Below, in pieces: positions 19,276-26,821 of a DNA stretch of 64,000 nt. Position 1 is the stretch's first letter. Each line of letters begins with the position of its first letter. The DNA lies in NCBI RefSeq assembly GCF_013364195.1, contig NZ_CP054918.1, positions 1,415,001-1,479,000 on the forward strand, written 5' to 3'. This DNA comes from Streptomyces sp. NA04227 (GTDB lineage Bacteria; Actinomycetota; Actinomycetes; Streptomycetales; Streptomycetaceae). The notes under the pieces are model-generated. The model had not been told where the DNA came from. It did no database searches and saw only the letters and a program-made list of their open reading frames with translations. Both the position numbers and the translations under genes were made by a program.

Positions 19276-20639
19276 TGTCCCTCGGGGCCGGTCCCCCGGT
19301 GTCCGCGGGCGAGCGGGACAAAGCCCGTCTGCGTACGGCGTTCGCGGGGCTGACCACCCGGGGGCGGTCCTTTCTCGCGGCCGGTGTGGCCGCCGGGATC
19401 TGCGCGTACGTCCTCGGGCAGGACGACCTGCTGCGGGTGGGCCTGCTGCTCGCCACGCTGCCGCTGGTCTGCACCCTCGTCCTGTTCCGCACCCGGCACC
19501 GGGTCGCGGGCAGCCGTCGGCTGTCCCCCGCCCGGGTCCCGGCCTCCGCCGAGGCCAAGGTCCACCTGCGGGTGGAGAACATCTCCCGTATGCCCACCGG
19601 CCTGCTCATGCTCCAGGACCAGGTCCCCTATGTGCTCGGTCCCAGGCCCCGCTTCGTCCTGGACCGGGTGGAGCCCGGTGGCCGCCGCGAGGTCGCCTAC
19701 CGGGTCCGCTCCGACCTGCGCGGCCGCTATCCGCTGGGGCCCCTGCAACTGCGTCTGAGCGACCCGTTCGGGATGTGCGAGCTCACCCGCTCCTTCTCCT
19801 CCCAGGACATGCTCACCGTCGTCCCCCGGGTGGAGGCGCTGCCCGCGGTCCGGCTGACCGGCGAGGCCAGGGGGTACGGCGAGGGCCGGTTGCGCGCCCC
19901 CGCACTCGCCGGGGACGACGACGTCATCCCGCGCGGCTACCGGCACGGCGACGACGTACGCCGCGTGCACTGGCGCTCCACGGCCCGGCACGGCGAGCTG
20001 ATGGTGCGCCGCGAGGAACAGCCGCAGCAGGCGCGGTGCACGGTGCTGCTCGACACCCGCGGCGTGGCCTACTACGGCGCGGGGCCCGGCTCGGCCTTCG
20101 AATGGGCGGTCTCGGCGGCCGCCTCCGCCATCACGCATCTGCTCGAACGCGGCTTCTCCGCCCGGCTGTTGACCGACACCGGCGCCTCGGTACCGCGCTC
20201 GGGCGCGGAGGCCGCGCTCACCGGGCAGGACTCCGCCGAGGCGGCCGGGCTGATGCTGGACACCCTCGCCGAGGTCGACCACTCCGAACTGCCCGGACTC
20301 TCCCTCGCCTACGACCAGTTGCGCGGCGGCAAGGAGGGCCTGCTGCTCGGCTTCTTCGGCGACGTGGACGACGAACAGGCCGCGGTCATCGGCCGGATGT
20401 GCCGACGCAGCGGTGCCGCGGTGGCCTTCGTCCTGGACAGCTCCGCCTGGGCGAGCGAAACGGATCCCGACTTCCCGCCCGGGGCGACGGGCTCGTGGAC
20501 CGAGGAGCGCAGACGCATGCTGCACGAGGCGGGCTGGACGGTGGTACCCGTACTGCCGGGCACCGCGATGGCCGACATCTGGCGGCAGGCGGACCAACTG
20601 CGCGCCCATGAACGCGCGAGCGCGGGAGGCCGGACATGA
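19275..20639 (+). CDS. DUF58 domain membrane-anchored protein
   Basis: DUF58 proteins resemble von Willebrand A proteins and partner with MoxR ATPases. The 454 residues include two closely spaced N-terminal membrane helices (about residues 33-70, FLAAGVAAGICAYVLG and LLLATLPLVCTLVLF), an extended beta region and the DUF58 core with GDDVRRVHWRSTARHGELMVR (about 230-250). The ATG shares a base with the moxR stop and its stop overlaps the transglutaminase start as ATGA. The three genes therefore form a tight operon. The biochemical role is not established. Confidence 0.9.
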   Translation: MSLGAGPPVSAGERDKARLRTAFAGLTTRGRSFLAAGVAAGICAYVLGQDDLLRVGLLLATLPLVCTLVLFRTRHRVAGSRRLSPARVPASAEAKVHLRVENISRMPTGLLMLQDQVPYVLGPRPRFVLDRVEPGGRREVAYRVRSDLRGRYPLGPLQLRLSDPFGMCELTRSFSSQDMLTVVPRVEALPAVRLTGEARGYGEGRLRAPALAGDDDVIPRGYRHGDDVRRVHWRSTARHGELMVRREEQPQQARCTVLLDTRGVAYYGAGPGSAFEWAVSAAASAITHLLERGFSARLLTDTGASVPRSGAEAALTGQDSAEAAGLMLDTLAEVDHSELPGLSLAYDQLRGGKEGLLLGFFGDVDDEQAAVIGRMCRRSGAAVAFVLDSSAWASETDPDFPPGATGSWTEERRRMLHEAGWTVVPVLPGTAMADIWRQADQLRAHERASAGGRT

Positions 20640-23041
20640 GCGGACACAGCCGGATGGCACTGTGCGCGGCCCTGGCCTCGGTACTCGCCGCCACGGCCCT
20701 GCTGCCGCTGGTGGACCCGGCCACCTGGATCCTCCAGGCCGCGGTGCTCGTCCTGGTACAGGCCGCGGTGGGCATCGCCGGGCGGCGGGCACCGCTGCCC
20801 CGACCCGCGACGGTGGCCGCCCAGGCGCTGGTCAGCCTGATGCTCCTGACGCTCTTCTTCGCCGGTTCGTACGCGATCGCCGGGGTGATTCCCGGACCCC
20901 AGGCCGTGAACGAACTGGGCGGCCTGCTCCAGGCGGGCGCCGACGACGTCAACAGGTTCGCGATACCGGCACCGCTGTCCAAGGGCATCAAGCTGATGCT
21001 GGTCGGCGGTGTCCTGGTCATCGCCCTGATCGTGGACGCGGTGGCGGTGACCTACCGCAGCGCCGCCGCGGCCGGGCTTCCGCTGCTCGCCCTGTACTCG
21101 GTGGCCGCGGGTCTCTCCGAGGGCGGCGCGGGCTGGCTGTGGTTCCTGCTGGCCGCCGCCGGCTATCTGTTGCTGCTGCTCGCCGAGGGCCGCGACCGGC
21201 TCGCCCGGTGGGGCCGGGTGTTCACCGGCGCGCCCCGCGCCCCCGGCGGTTATTCGGCGGCGGCCGAGGGCGCGGCCACCGCACCGGTGCGCACCGGGCG
21301 GCGCATCGGCGCGCTGGCCCTGGGCATCGCCCTGATCGTGCCGCTCGGCCTGCCCGCCCTGGACGGCGGACTGCTCGACTCGGCGGGCCGGGCCGACGGG
21401 AAGGGACCGGGCGGCGGCACCATCTCGGCCGTCAACCCGGTGGTCTCGCTGCAGAACAACCTGAACCAGGCCGAGGACCGCGAGGTGCTGACGTACCGCA
21501 CCGACGGCGCCCAGTCGCAGCCCCTGTATCTGCGCATCGTGGCCCTGGACAAGTTCGACGGCTCCGCGTGGAAACCCGCGGTGCGCCGGGTCCAGGAGAT
21601 CCCCTCGCCCTTCCCGACACCGAAGGGGCTGGCCGCCGGGGTGCGCAGCATCGAGCTGAACACCCGGGTCCAGGCCTCCGACGACTATGCGCAGGGCTGG
21701 CTGCCGATGCCCTATCCGGCGAGCAATCTGCGGATCGACGGCGACTGGCGGTTCGAACCGGTGGGCCGCAACGTGGTGGGCGACCACGGCGAGACCACCC
21801 GCGGCAAGTCCTACCTGGTCTCCAGCCTCGCCGTGGAGCCGACTCGGTACCAGCTCGCCGAGGCGGGGGAAGCGCCCGCCGAGATCATGCGCGAGTTCAC
21901 CGAGGTGCCCGGCAACCTGCCCACCGTCGTGGAGCGGACCGCGCGCAGGATCACCAAGGGCACGAACAACGACTACGAGGCTGCGGTCCGGCTGCAGGAC
22001 TGGTTCGCGGCCGACGGCGGCTTCCTGTACGACACCAAGGTGAAGGCGGGCAGCGGGCCGGACGCCATCGCCCGGTTCCTGCGGGACAAGGAGGGCTTCT
22101 GCGTCCACTTCTCCTTCACGATGGCGGCCATGGCCCGCACCCTCGGCATCCCGGCCCGGGTCGCGGTCGGCTTCACACCCGGCTCCCCGCAGTCGGACGG
22201 CTCGATGTCGGTGGGCCTGCGGGACGCGCACGCCTGGCCGGAGCTCTACTTCGAGGGCGTGGGCTGGACCCGCTTCGAGCCCACCCCGGCCCGTGGCACC
22301 ATCCCCGACTACGCGCGCAGCCAGACCCCCGGCAGCACCCCGACGATGCCCGCCGAACCGACGCCGTCCGCCTCCGAGGACATCGCGGTCCCCACCCCCG
22401 GCACCGACGCGTGCCCGCCCGGCGCGCACAGGTCGGGCTCCTGCGAGGACTCCGCGCTGCCCGAGGCCAAGGACGAGGACGAGGAACACTGGTACGAACG
22501 CCTCGACCTGCTCGCGATGATCGCCCTCGGCGTGCTGCTGGCCCTCGCGCTGCCGCTGCTGCCGATGGCCTGCCGCATGCGGACCAGATCGCTCAGACTC
22601 CTGCCGGCGCCCGGCTCCCCCGCCCTCGCGGGCCCGGCCACGCTCCGGGTCTGGGAGGAGGTCCAGGACAGCGCCTGGGACTACGGGATCCCGCCCGACC
22701 CCTCGCTCACGCCCCGTGGGGCGGCGCAGCGGATCGTGCACGGCATGGATCTGCACGGCCCGGACGCGGCCTCGGTGAACCGGGTGGCGGGAGCCGTGGA
22801 GCAGACGCTGTACGCGCCGCGGGCCGAACCGGTACCAGGGCTGGGCGACGAGGCCCGCCGTATCGCGGCCGCCCTCGGCAGACAGGCGGGCCGCGGCGCC
22901 CGGCTGCGGGCACGCTTCCTGCCCCGGTCCAACGCCCGGCTGGCCTGGGCGTTCACCCAGGAACGACGCAAGGCGACGGAACGCCTCCGCGCCGGGCTGC
23001 GCTCAGGACTCCCGCGGCTTCGACCGCGACTGCGGCGCTGA
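20636..23041 (+). CDS. TgpA-like DUF3488/transglutaminase-core membrane protein
   Basis: This 801-residue protein has a cluster of membrane helices (about 1-235), an extracytoplasmic transglutaminase-like domain and a final helix (about 625-645, LLAMIALGVLLALALPLL) before a cytoplasmic tail with DUF4129-like features. The cysteine-protease/transglutaminase triad is visible: Cys in DKEGFCVHFSFTMAAMARTLG, His in VGLRDAHAWPELYFEG and Asp/Glu in GWTRFEPTPARG. An acidic Pro/Thr/Ser-rich stalk joins the domain to the last helix. It is the last gene of the moxR-DUF58 operon. The substrate is unknown; peptidoglycan or surface-protein processing is a guess. Confidence 0.9.
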   Translation: MSGHSRMALCAALASVLAATALLPLVDPATWILQAAVLVLVQAAVGIAGRRAPLPRPATVAAQALVSLMLLTLFFAGSYAIAGVIPGPQAVNELGGLLQAGADDVNRFAIPAPLSKGIKLMLVGGVLVIALIVDAVAVTYRSAAAAGLPLLALYSVAAGLSEGGAGWLWFLLAAAGYLLLLLAEGRDRLARWGRVFTGAPRAPGGYSAAAEGAATAPVRTGRRIGALALGIALIVPLGLPALDGGLLDSAGRADGKGPGGGTISAVNPVVSLQNNLNQAEDREVLTYRTDGAQSQPLYLRIVALDKFDGSAWKPAVRRVQEIPSPFPTPKGLAAGVRSIELNTRVQASDDYAQGWLPMPYPASNLRIDGDWRFEPVGRNVVGDHGETTRGKSYLVSSLAVEPTRYQLAEAGEAPAEIMREFTEVPGNLPTVVERTARRITKGTNNDYEAAVRLQDWFAADGGFLYDTKVKAGSGPDAIARFLRDKEGFCVHFSFTMAAMARTLGIPARVAVGFTPGSPQSDGSMSVGLRDAHAWPELYFEGVGWTRFEPTPARGTIPDYARSQTPGSTPTMPAEPTPSASEDIAVPTPGTDACPPGAHRSGSCEDSALPEAKDEDEEHWYERLDLLAMIALGVLLALALPLLPMACRMRTRSLRLLPAPGSPALAGPATLRVWEEVQDSAWDYGIPPDPSLTPRGAAQRIVHGMDLHGPDAASVNRVAGAVEQTLYAPRAEPVPGLGDEARRIAAALGRQAGRGARLRARFLPRSNARLAWAFTQERRKATERLRAGLRSGLPRLRPRLRR

Positions 23042-23277
23042 GCCCGGGGCTCCGGGTCCGATGCCGGCCGGGGCTCCGGGTCCGGTGCCGGGCCCCGGGT
23101 ATCTGGGCGTGGGGCGGGGCTTGGGCTTCGGCTTGGGCCCCGAGCCTCAAGCCCCGAACCCCGATCCTGAACCCCGATCCCCGAACCCCAAGGTCCGGAA
23201 TCCGGAGCAAATCCCCGTCCCGGCCCGCGAAGAATTCCGGGCCTTCCGTGGCCCCCCGAACTCCGGTGGAATTACCC

Positions 23278-23302
23278 ATGCCCCGGGGAAATGCCGGGGC
23301 AT
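23278..23302. terminator. Hairpin downstream of the transglutaminase gene
   Basis: A 9-bp perfect stem ATGCCCCGG / CCGGGGCAT with a 7-base loop lies in the 366-base gap (23042-23407) between two convergent genes. The earlier part of the gap carries short direct repeats of the type CCCCGAACC and GGCTCCGGGTCCG and no gene. Confidence 0.5.
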
Positions 23303-23330
23303 ACGGAATTCCCCGCACCGGAATACGCCT

Positions 23331-23360
23331 GTGGGGTGACCGTCGGTGCGGTCACCCCAC
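23331..23360. terminator. Bidirectional terminator (12-bp perfect stem)
   Basis: GTGGGGTGACCG and CGGTCACCCCAC form a perfect 12-bp stem around the loop TCGGTG. It lies between the plus-strand transglutaminase gene and the minus-strand DUF3040 gene and would serve both. There is no T-run, as is usual in Streptomyces. Confidence 0.75.
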
Positions 23361-23407
23361 AGAGCGAGTGGTACCGGGATTGCTGCCGCTGCGTCAGCGG
23401 CGGAGGA

Positions 23408-23815
23408 TCAGTGGCCCTGTTCGTCGCGGCGGCGCTGCCAGCGCTGCTCGATGCGGTCCATTACGGAACGGCGCTGCCTGGTCTGACGCCGGGCGGTGCC
23501 GCCTTGCCGGTTACCGGATCCGGGCTGCTGCTGCTCGCCCGGCTTGGGTGCCTTGCGCCAGCCGGTTACCGCGAGCACCGCACAGCCCAGCATGACGAGG
23601 AACCCCACCACACTGATCCAGATCTGCTGCGCGACCATACCGGCCATGAGGAGCGCGATACCCACCAGAAAGCCCGCGGCCGCCTGGTAGACCCGTCGCC
23701 GGGTATACGTACGCAGCCCGCTTCCCTCAAGCGCTGTCGCGAACTTGGGATCTTCGGCGTACAGCGCTCGCTCCATCTGCTCGAGCATTCGCTGCTCGTG
23801 CTCCGAGAGCGGCAC
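23408..23815 (-). CDS. DUF3040 domain membrane protein
   Basis: This is a 135-residue actinobacterial protein of unknown function. The N-terminus MPLSEHEQRMLEQMERALYA is the DUF3040 signature. Two adjacent membrane helices follow (about residues 44-85, GFLVGIALLMAGMVAQQIW and VGFLVMLGCAVLAVTGW). The tail is rich in Gln and Arg (RRQTRQRRSVMDRIEQRWQRRR) and is probably cytoplasmic. The GTG start at 23815 is supported by the family N-terminus. DUF3040 proteins are common near division genes in actinobacteria. Confidence 0.88.
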   Translation of the reverse strand: MPLSEHEQRMLEQMERALYAEDPKFATALEGSGLRTYTRRRVYQAAAGFLVGIALLMAGMVAQQIWISVVGFLVMLGCAVLAVTGWRKAPKPGEQQQPGSGNRQGGTARRQTRQRRSVMDRIEQRWQRRRDEQGH

Positions 23816-24179
23816 GGAGTCCTCCTCATCGTGCAGTCGCCGGGGGCGACCGGGGGTCCCCTTCAGGATAGGCAGGGAATCGCCCCCGTGAAACCCGCCC
23901 CTCTACGCCAACTTCGCCTTCCGGACCCGCCAGGAAGACCGGATCCGCTGAAGCCGTCATTCCCCAGCAGCCGGTCCGTCATGCCGGACCTTCGGGGCCA
24001 TCTCACGGATTCGTCGGCTCGGGCAGCGGGACGCACCCCTCTGCGCCGACCGGTCCGACCCGGAAAAACGGCCCACGGCCGATCATACGGGGCCGGAGCC
24101 CGGTTCGGAGGGGCTGTGGCGTACTCCATCCACGGCTTCGCCCCTGATCAGGACGCGGAGGCCGGGCTGTGCTACGGAT
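23816..24179. other. Intergenic region without recognisable gene
   Basis: This 364-base gap separates two minus-strand genes. It contains only short overlapping shadow frames with no family features. The promoter of the DUF3040 gene should lie here, but no clear -35/-10 pair was found. Confidence 0.4.
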
Positions 24180-24959
24180 TCACGCCACTGTGGCCGCTTG
24201 CGACTCCCGCTTCACACCGAGCACATGGAGCTGGCTCGCGATGGAGCGGAAGGCCGGGAGTTCGGACGCGGCGCTCTCCAGCTGGAGCAGGGCGTCCAGG
24301 GCACCGGGTTCGGTGTCCACCAGGGCGCCGGGGACCTGATCGGCGAAGACGCGTACGCCGTGCACCGCGCCCACGGCGAGGCCCGCCTCCTCGGCGAGGC
24401 CGACGAGCTGGTCGGCGGAGAAGCGCCGGGGCACCGGGTCGCCCTCGCCCCAGCGTCCGTTCTCGTCGGTCAGCGCGCGGTGGGCCTCCTTGAAGTGCCC
24501 GGCCAGCGCCCTGGCCAGGACCGCGCCGCCGAGCCCGGCCGCGAGCAGGCTGAGCACACCGGAGGGGCGCAGCGCGGCGGTGACATTGCGCAGCCCCTCG
24601 GCGGCGTCGTCCACGTACTCAAGGACTCCGTGGCAGAGCACGGCGTCGTATCCCCCGCGCTCCACGACGTCGAAGAGGCCGTGAGCGTCGCCCTGGACGC
24701 CGCGCACCCGGTCGGCCACGCCCTCCTCGGCGGCCCGGCGCTCCAGGGCGAACAGGGCGTTGGGGCTCGGGTCGACGACGGTGACGCGGTGGCCGAGCCC
24801 GGCCACCGGTACCGCGAAGTGTCCGCTGCCGCCGCCGGTGTCGAGGACGTCGAGCGCGCCACGTCCGGTGGCCGCGACCCGCTTGTCGAGGGCGGCACGC
24901 AGCACGTCCCAGACCACGGCGGTACGAAGGGCGGCGCGGGGGCGCATCGGGTCGGGCAC
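24180..24959 (-). CDS. Class I SAM-dependent methyltransferase
   Basis: The 259-residue protein has a Rossmann methyltransferase fold. Motif I is VLDTGGGSGHFAVPVAGLG (about 39-57), the ribose-binding acid is in VTVVDPSPNALFAL, and the post-II region is AVLCHGVLEYVDDAAEGL. No substrate domain is recognisable, so the methyl acceptor is unknown; the tRNA-modifying CmoM-like group shares this layout. The GTG at 24959 follows AGGAGT at good spacing; a start at MRPRAALRT four residues in is possible. It is transcribed away from the HEPN gene upstream. Confidence 0.85.
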   Translation of the reverse strand: MPDPMRPRAALRTAVVWDVLRAALDKRVAATGRGALDVLDTGGGSGHFAVPVAGLGHRVTVVDPSPNALFALERRAAEEGVADRVRGVQGDAHGLFDVVERGGYDAVLCHGVLEYVDDAAEGLRNVTAALRPSGVLSLLAAGLGGAVLARALAGHFKEAHRALTDENGRWGEGDPVPRRFSADQLVGLAEEAGLAVGAVHGVRVFADQVPGALVDTEPGALDALLQLESAASELPAFRSIASQLHVLGVKRESQAATVA

Positions 24960-24971
24960 GGCAGTTGACTC

Positions 24972-25010
24972 CTAGGGCCTGTCGTTTGGATCTTGTCGGG
25001 GTCGCGGGGT
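24972..25010. repeat. Possible terminus of a dispersed intergenic repeat
   Basis: A CTAG tetranucleotide is followed by GGCCTGTCGTTTGGATC, a string I recall as recurring between genes in Streptomyces chromosomes, possibly as the end of a small transposable element. No matching inverted end was found before the next gene. The gap continues to 25183 without a gene. This call rests on memory and is weak. Confidence 0.25.
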
Positions 25011-25183
25011 CAGGCGCGGCACCGCCTCCCGAAGGGCGGAGCGATGGTCTTTCGCCCCTCCGTACACGGTGCGCGTCGTACACACTGCGCGCGGCAAGGG
25101 GGCACGGGTCCCAGCCTATTGCCTCCGGGCCGTTCGCCCGTGCCCCCTTCGCCCCCCGGGCGCCCGCGCGCCCGGCCGTGCGC

Positions 25184-25729
25184 TCAGCCGGTCCGGGATC
25201 CGACCGCATCACCGCCTTCGGCCCGCGGGCGCGGCAAGGTCGGCACGGGGACCAGCATGCGTTCCACGATGCCGAGGAACATCTCCACGTCCCGCAGCAG
25301 ATCGTCGGCGTCGCGACGGCTCGCGGCGTCCTTTATCCCCGCTTCGGCGAGGGCCCGGCGGCGGGCGCCGGAGGCGAACAGGGCGCTCCACTCGGTGAGT
25401 TCGGGGGCGACCTGGGGCAGGACCTCCCAGGCGCTGCGGATACGGGCCCGGCGGCGGGGCGAGGGGTCGGGCCTGCCGCGGGCGGCGAGTACCGCCGCGG
25501 CCGTGCGCAGGGCGGCGAGGTGGGCGGTGGCGTACCGCTCGTTGGCGGTGGGCAGGAGTGCGGCTTCGTCCAGACCTTGGCGGGCCTGGCCGAGCAGGTC
25601 GAGGGCGGCCGGCGGGACGGATGCCCGGCGGAGCACGGGGTGCACGTCGGCGGCGGGTGAGCGCGGCGCCGAGTTCGCCGGGTTCAGAGTGCGGGGCCAC
25701 TGTGCGGCCGCGGCGGATGAAGCTGCCAT
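25184..25729 (-). CDS. SAV_6107 family HEPN-domain protein
   Basis: This 181-residue protein matches the Streptomyces family named after SAV_6107, an all-helical HEPN-like domain. The core runs from about residue 45 (PAALDLLGQARQGLDEAA) through NERYATAHLAALRTAAAVLA to RRDADDLLRDVEMFLGIVE. HEPN domains are often RNases or nucleotide-binding partners, but no RxxxxH motif is obvious here. The ATG at 25729 has GAGG upstream; a longer in-frame start at 25816 would add about 29 residues without similarity. Function is unknown. Confidence 0.8.
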   Translation of the reverse strand: MAASSAAAAQWPRTLNPANSAPRSPAADVHPVLRRASVPPAALDLLGQARQGLDEAALLPTANERYATAHLAALRTAAAVLAARGRPDPSPRRRARIRSAWEVLPQVAPELTEWSALFASGARRRALAEAGIKDAASRRDADDLLRDVEMFLGIVERMLVPVPTLPRPRAEGGDAVGSRTG

Positions 25730-25911
25730 GACGAACCTCCTGTCGTCCGTGAGTACGGCAGGCGCGTACGAGGTGTACGGCACTGTCCGTATGGCCCCCA
25801 TCGTGAGGTACGCCACTGACAGTCCGAGGTGACCTGCGGTTTTGGCGTCTCGCGGCAGACGGCGGGCGGGAGTTGGGCGCTGGGGCTTTGCCTCGCGTAC
25901 CCGCCGTGGCT

Positions 25912-25941
25912 ATTTTTGTACTGACCGGTCAGTTCAAAAAT
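25912..25941. promoter_or_regulatory. 30-bp palindromic operator (TetR type)
   Basis: The sequence reads ATTTTTG-T-ACTGACC / GGTCAGT-T-CAAAAAT. Fourteen of fifteen positions in each arm pair, and the core ACTGACCGGTCAGT is of the kind bound by TetR repressors. It ends about 60 bases before the ABC ATPase start. The third gene of that operon encodes a TetR regulator, its likely ligand. The AT-rich flanks stand out in this genome and may include the promoter. Confidence 0.7.
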
Positions 25942-26002
25942 GGTCGGAGGCCCGCCGGTGGACGACCGCGGACGGGCCGGAACCGGAACCAAGGGGAGGA
26001 AC

Positions 26003-26821
26003 GTGGACGGGCAGGCGGCCGCAAAAGCGGCCCTGAACACCGCAGGGGTGGCGGTCAGGGCCGAGGGCTTCGGGCTCGAGGGCCCGCGCGGATGGGCCTT
26101 CCGCGACCTCACCATCGACGCCGAACCCGGCTCCCTGATCGCGATCGAGGGCCCGTCCGGGACCGGCCGTACCTGCTTGCTCCTCGCGCTCACGGGCCGG
26201 ATGCGCCCCACCGAGGGGACCGCTTCGGTCGGCCGGATGCGGCTGCCCAAGCAGATGGCCGCGGTGCGCCGGATCAGCGCACTCGGGCACACCCCGGGCG
26301 TCAGCGAACTCGAACCCGCGCTGACCGTCGCCGAGCACCTGCGCGAACGCGCCCTGCTCCAGCGCCGGTTCGGCGGTTCGCTGCGCGGACTGCTGCGCCC
26401 TCGTGCCGAGCGCACGGCCGAGGCCCGGCTACGCATCGAGCGCGCGCTCCAGGCGGCGGGGCTCGATCCCGAGACGCTGCCCAAGGGCACCCGTACCGCC
26501 GTGCGCGACCTGGAGCGGACCGAGGCGCTGCGGCTGTCGATCGCGCTGGCGCTGATCGCCGAGCCACGACTGCTCGGCATCGACGACACCGATCTGAAGC
26601 TGTCCGACGACGAGCGCACCGAGATCTGGGAACTCCTCGCCTCCCTCGCCGAGAGCGGCACGACCGTCGTCGCGGTGTGCAGCGAGGCGCCCGCGAACGC
26701 GGTCGTGATCTCCACGGCAGCCGCCACCGACACCGGCGCGAACGACGACACAACCGACGGCACCACCGCCGACAGCAGAAGGGGGAACGGGGATGCGCTC
26801 GCCGAGGCTCGCCGCGCTTGA
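26003..26821 (+). CDS. Degenerate ABC transporter ATP-binding protein
   Basis: The 272-residue protein has an ABC ATPase layout: Walker A IEGPSGTGRTCLLLALTG (about 50-67) and helical region TVAEHLRERALLQRRF. In place of the signature LSGGQ it has LERTEALRLSIALAL. The Walker B strand is LLGIDDTDLKL, where the usual catalytic glutamate is aspartate. Hydrolysis may therefore be weak or absent. A Thr/Asp-rich tail follows. It overlaps the YhgE/Pip gene by 29 bases, so the two are coupled. The GTG at 26003 follows AAGGGGAGGA. The transported substrate is unknown. Confidence 0.8.
   Translation: MDGQAAAKAALNTAGVAVRAEGFGLEGPRGWAFRDLTIDAEPGSLIAIEGPSGTGRTCLLLALTGRMRPTEGTASVGRMRLPKQMAAVRRISALGHTPGVSELEPALTVAEHLRERALLQRRFGGSLRGLLRPRAERTAEARLRIERALQAAGLDPETLPKGTRTAVRDLERTEALRLSIALALIAEPRLLGIDDTDLKLSDDERTEIWELLASLAESGTTVVAVCSEAPANAVVISTAAATDTGANDDTTDGTTADSRRGNGDALAEARRA

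Noticed and set aside
20413..23595. Plus-strand open frame of 1060 codons overlapping the DUF58 and transglutaminase genes
   Set aside because: It is Arg/Gly/Pro-rich shadow sequence caused by GC-rich third positions; the frame-matched genes have clear family motifs.
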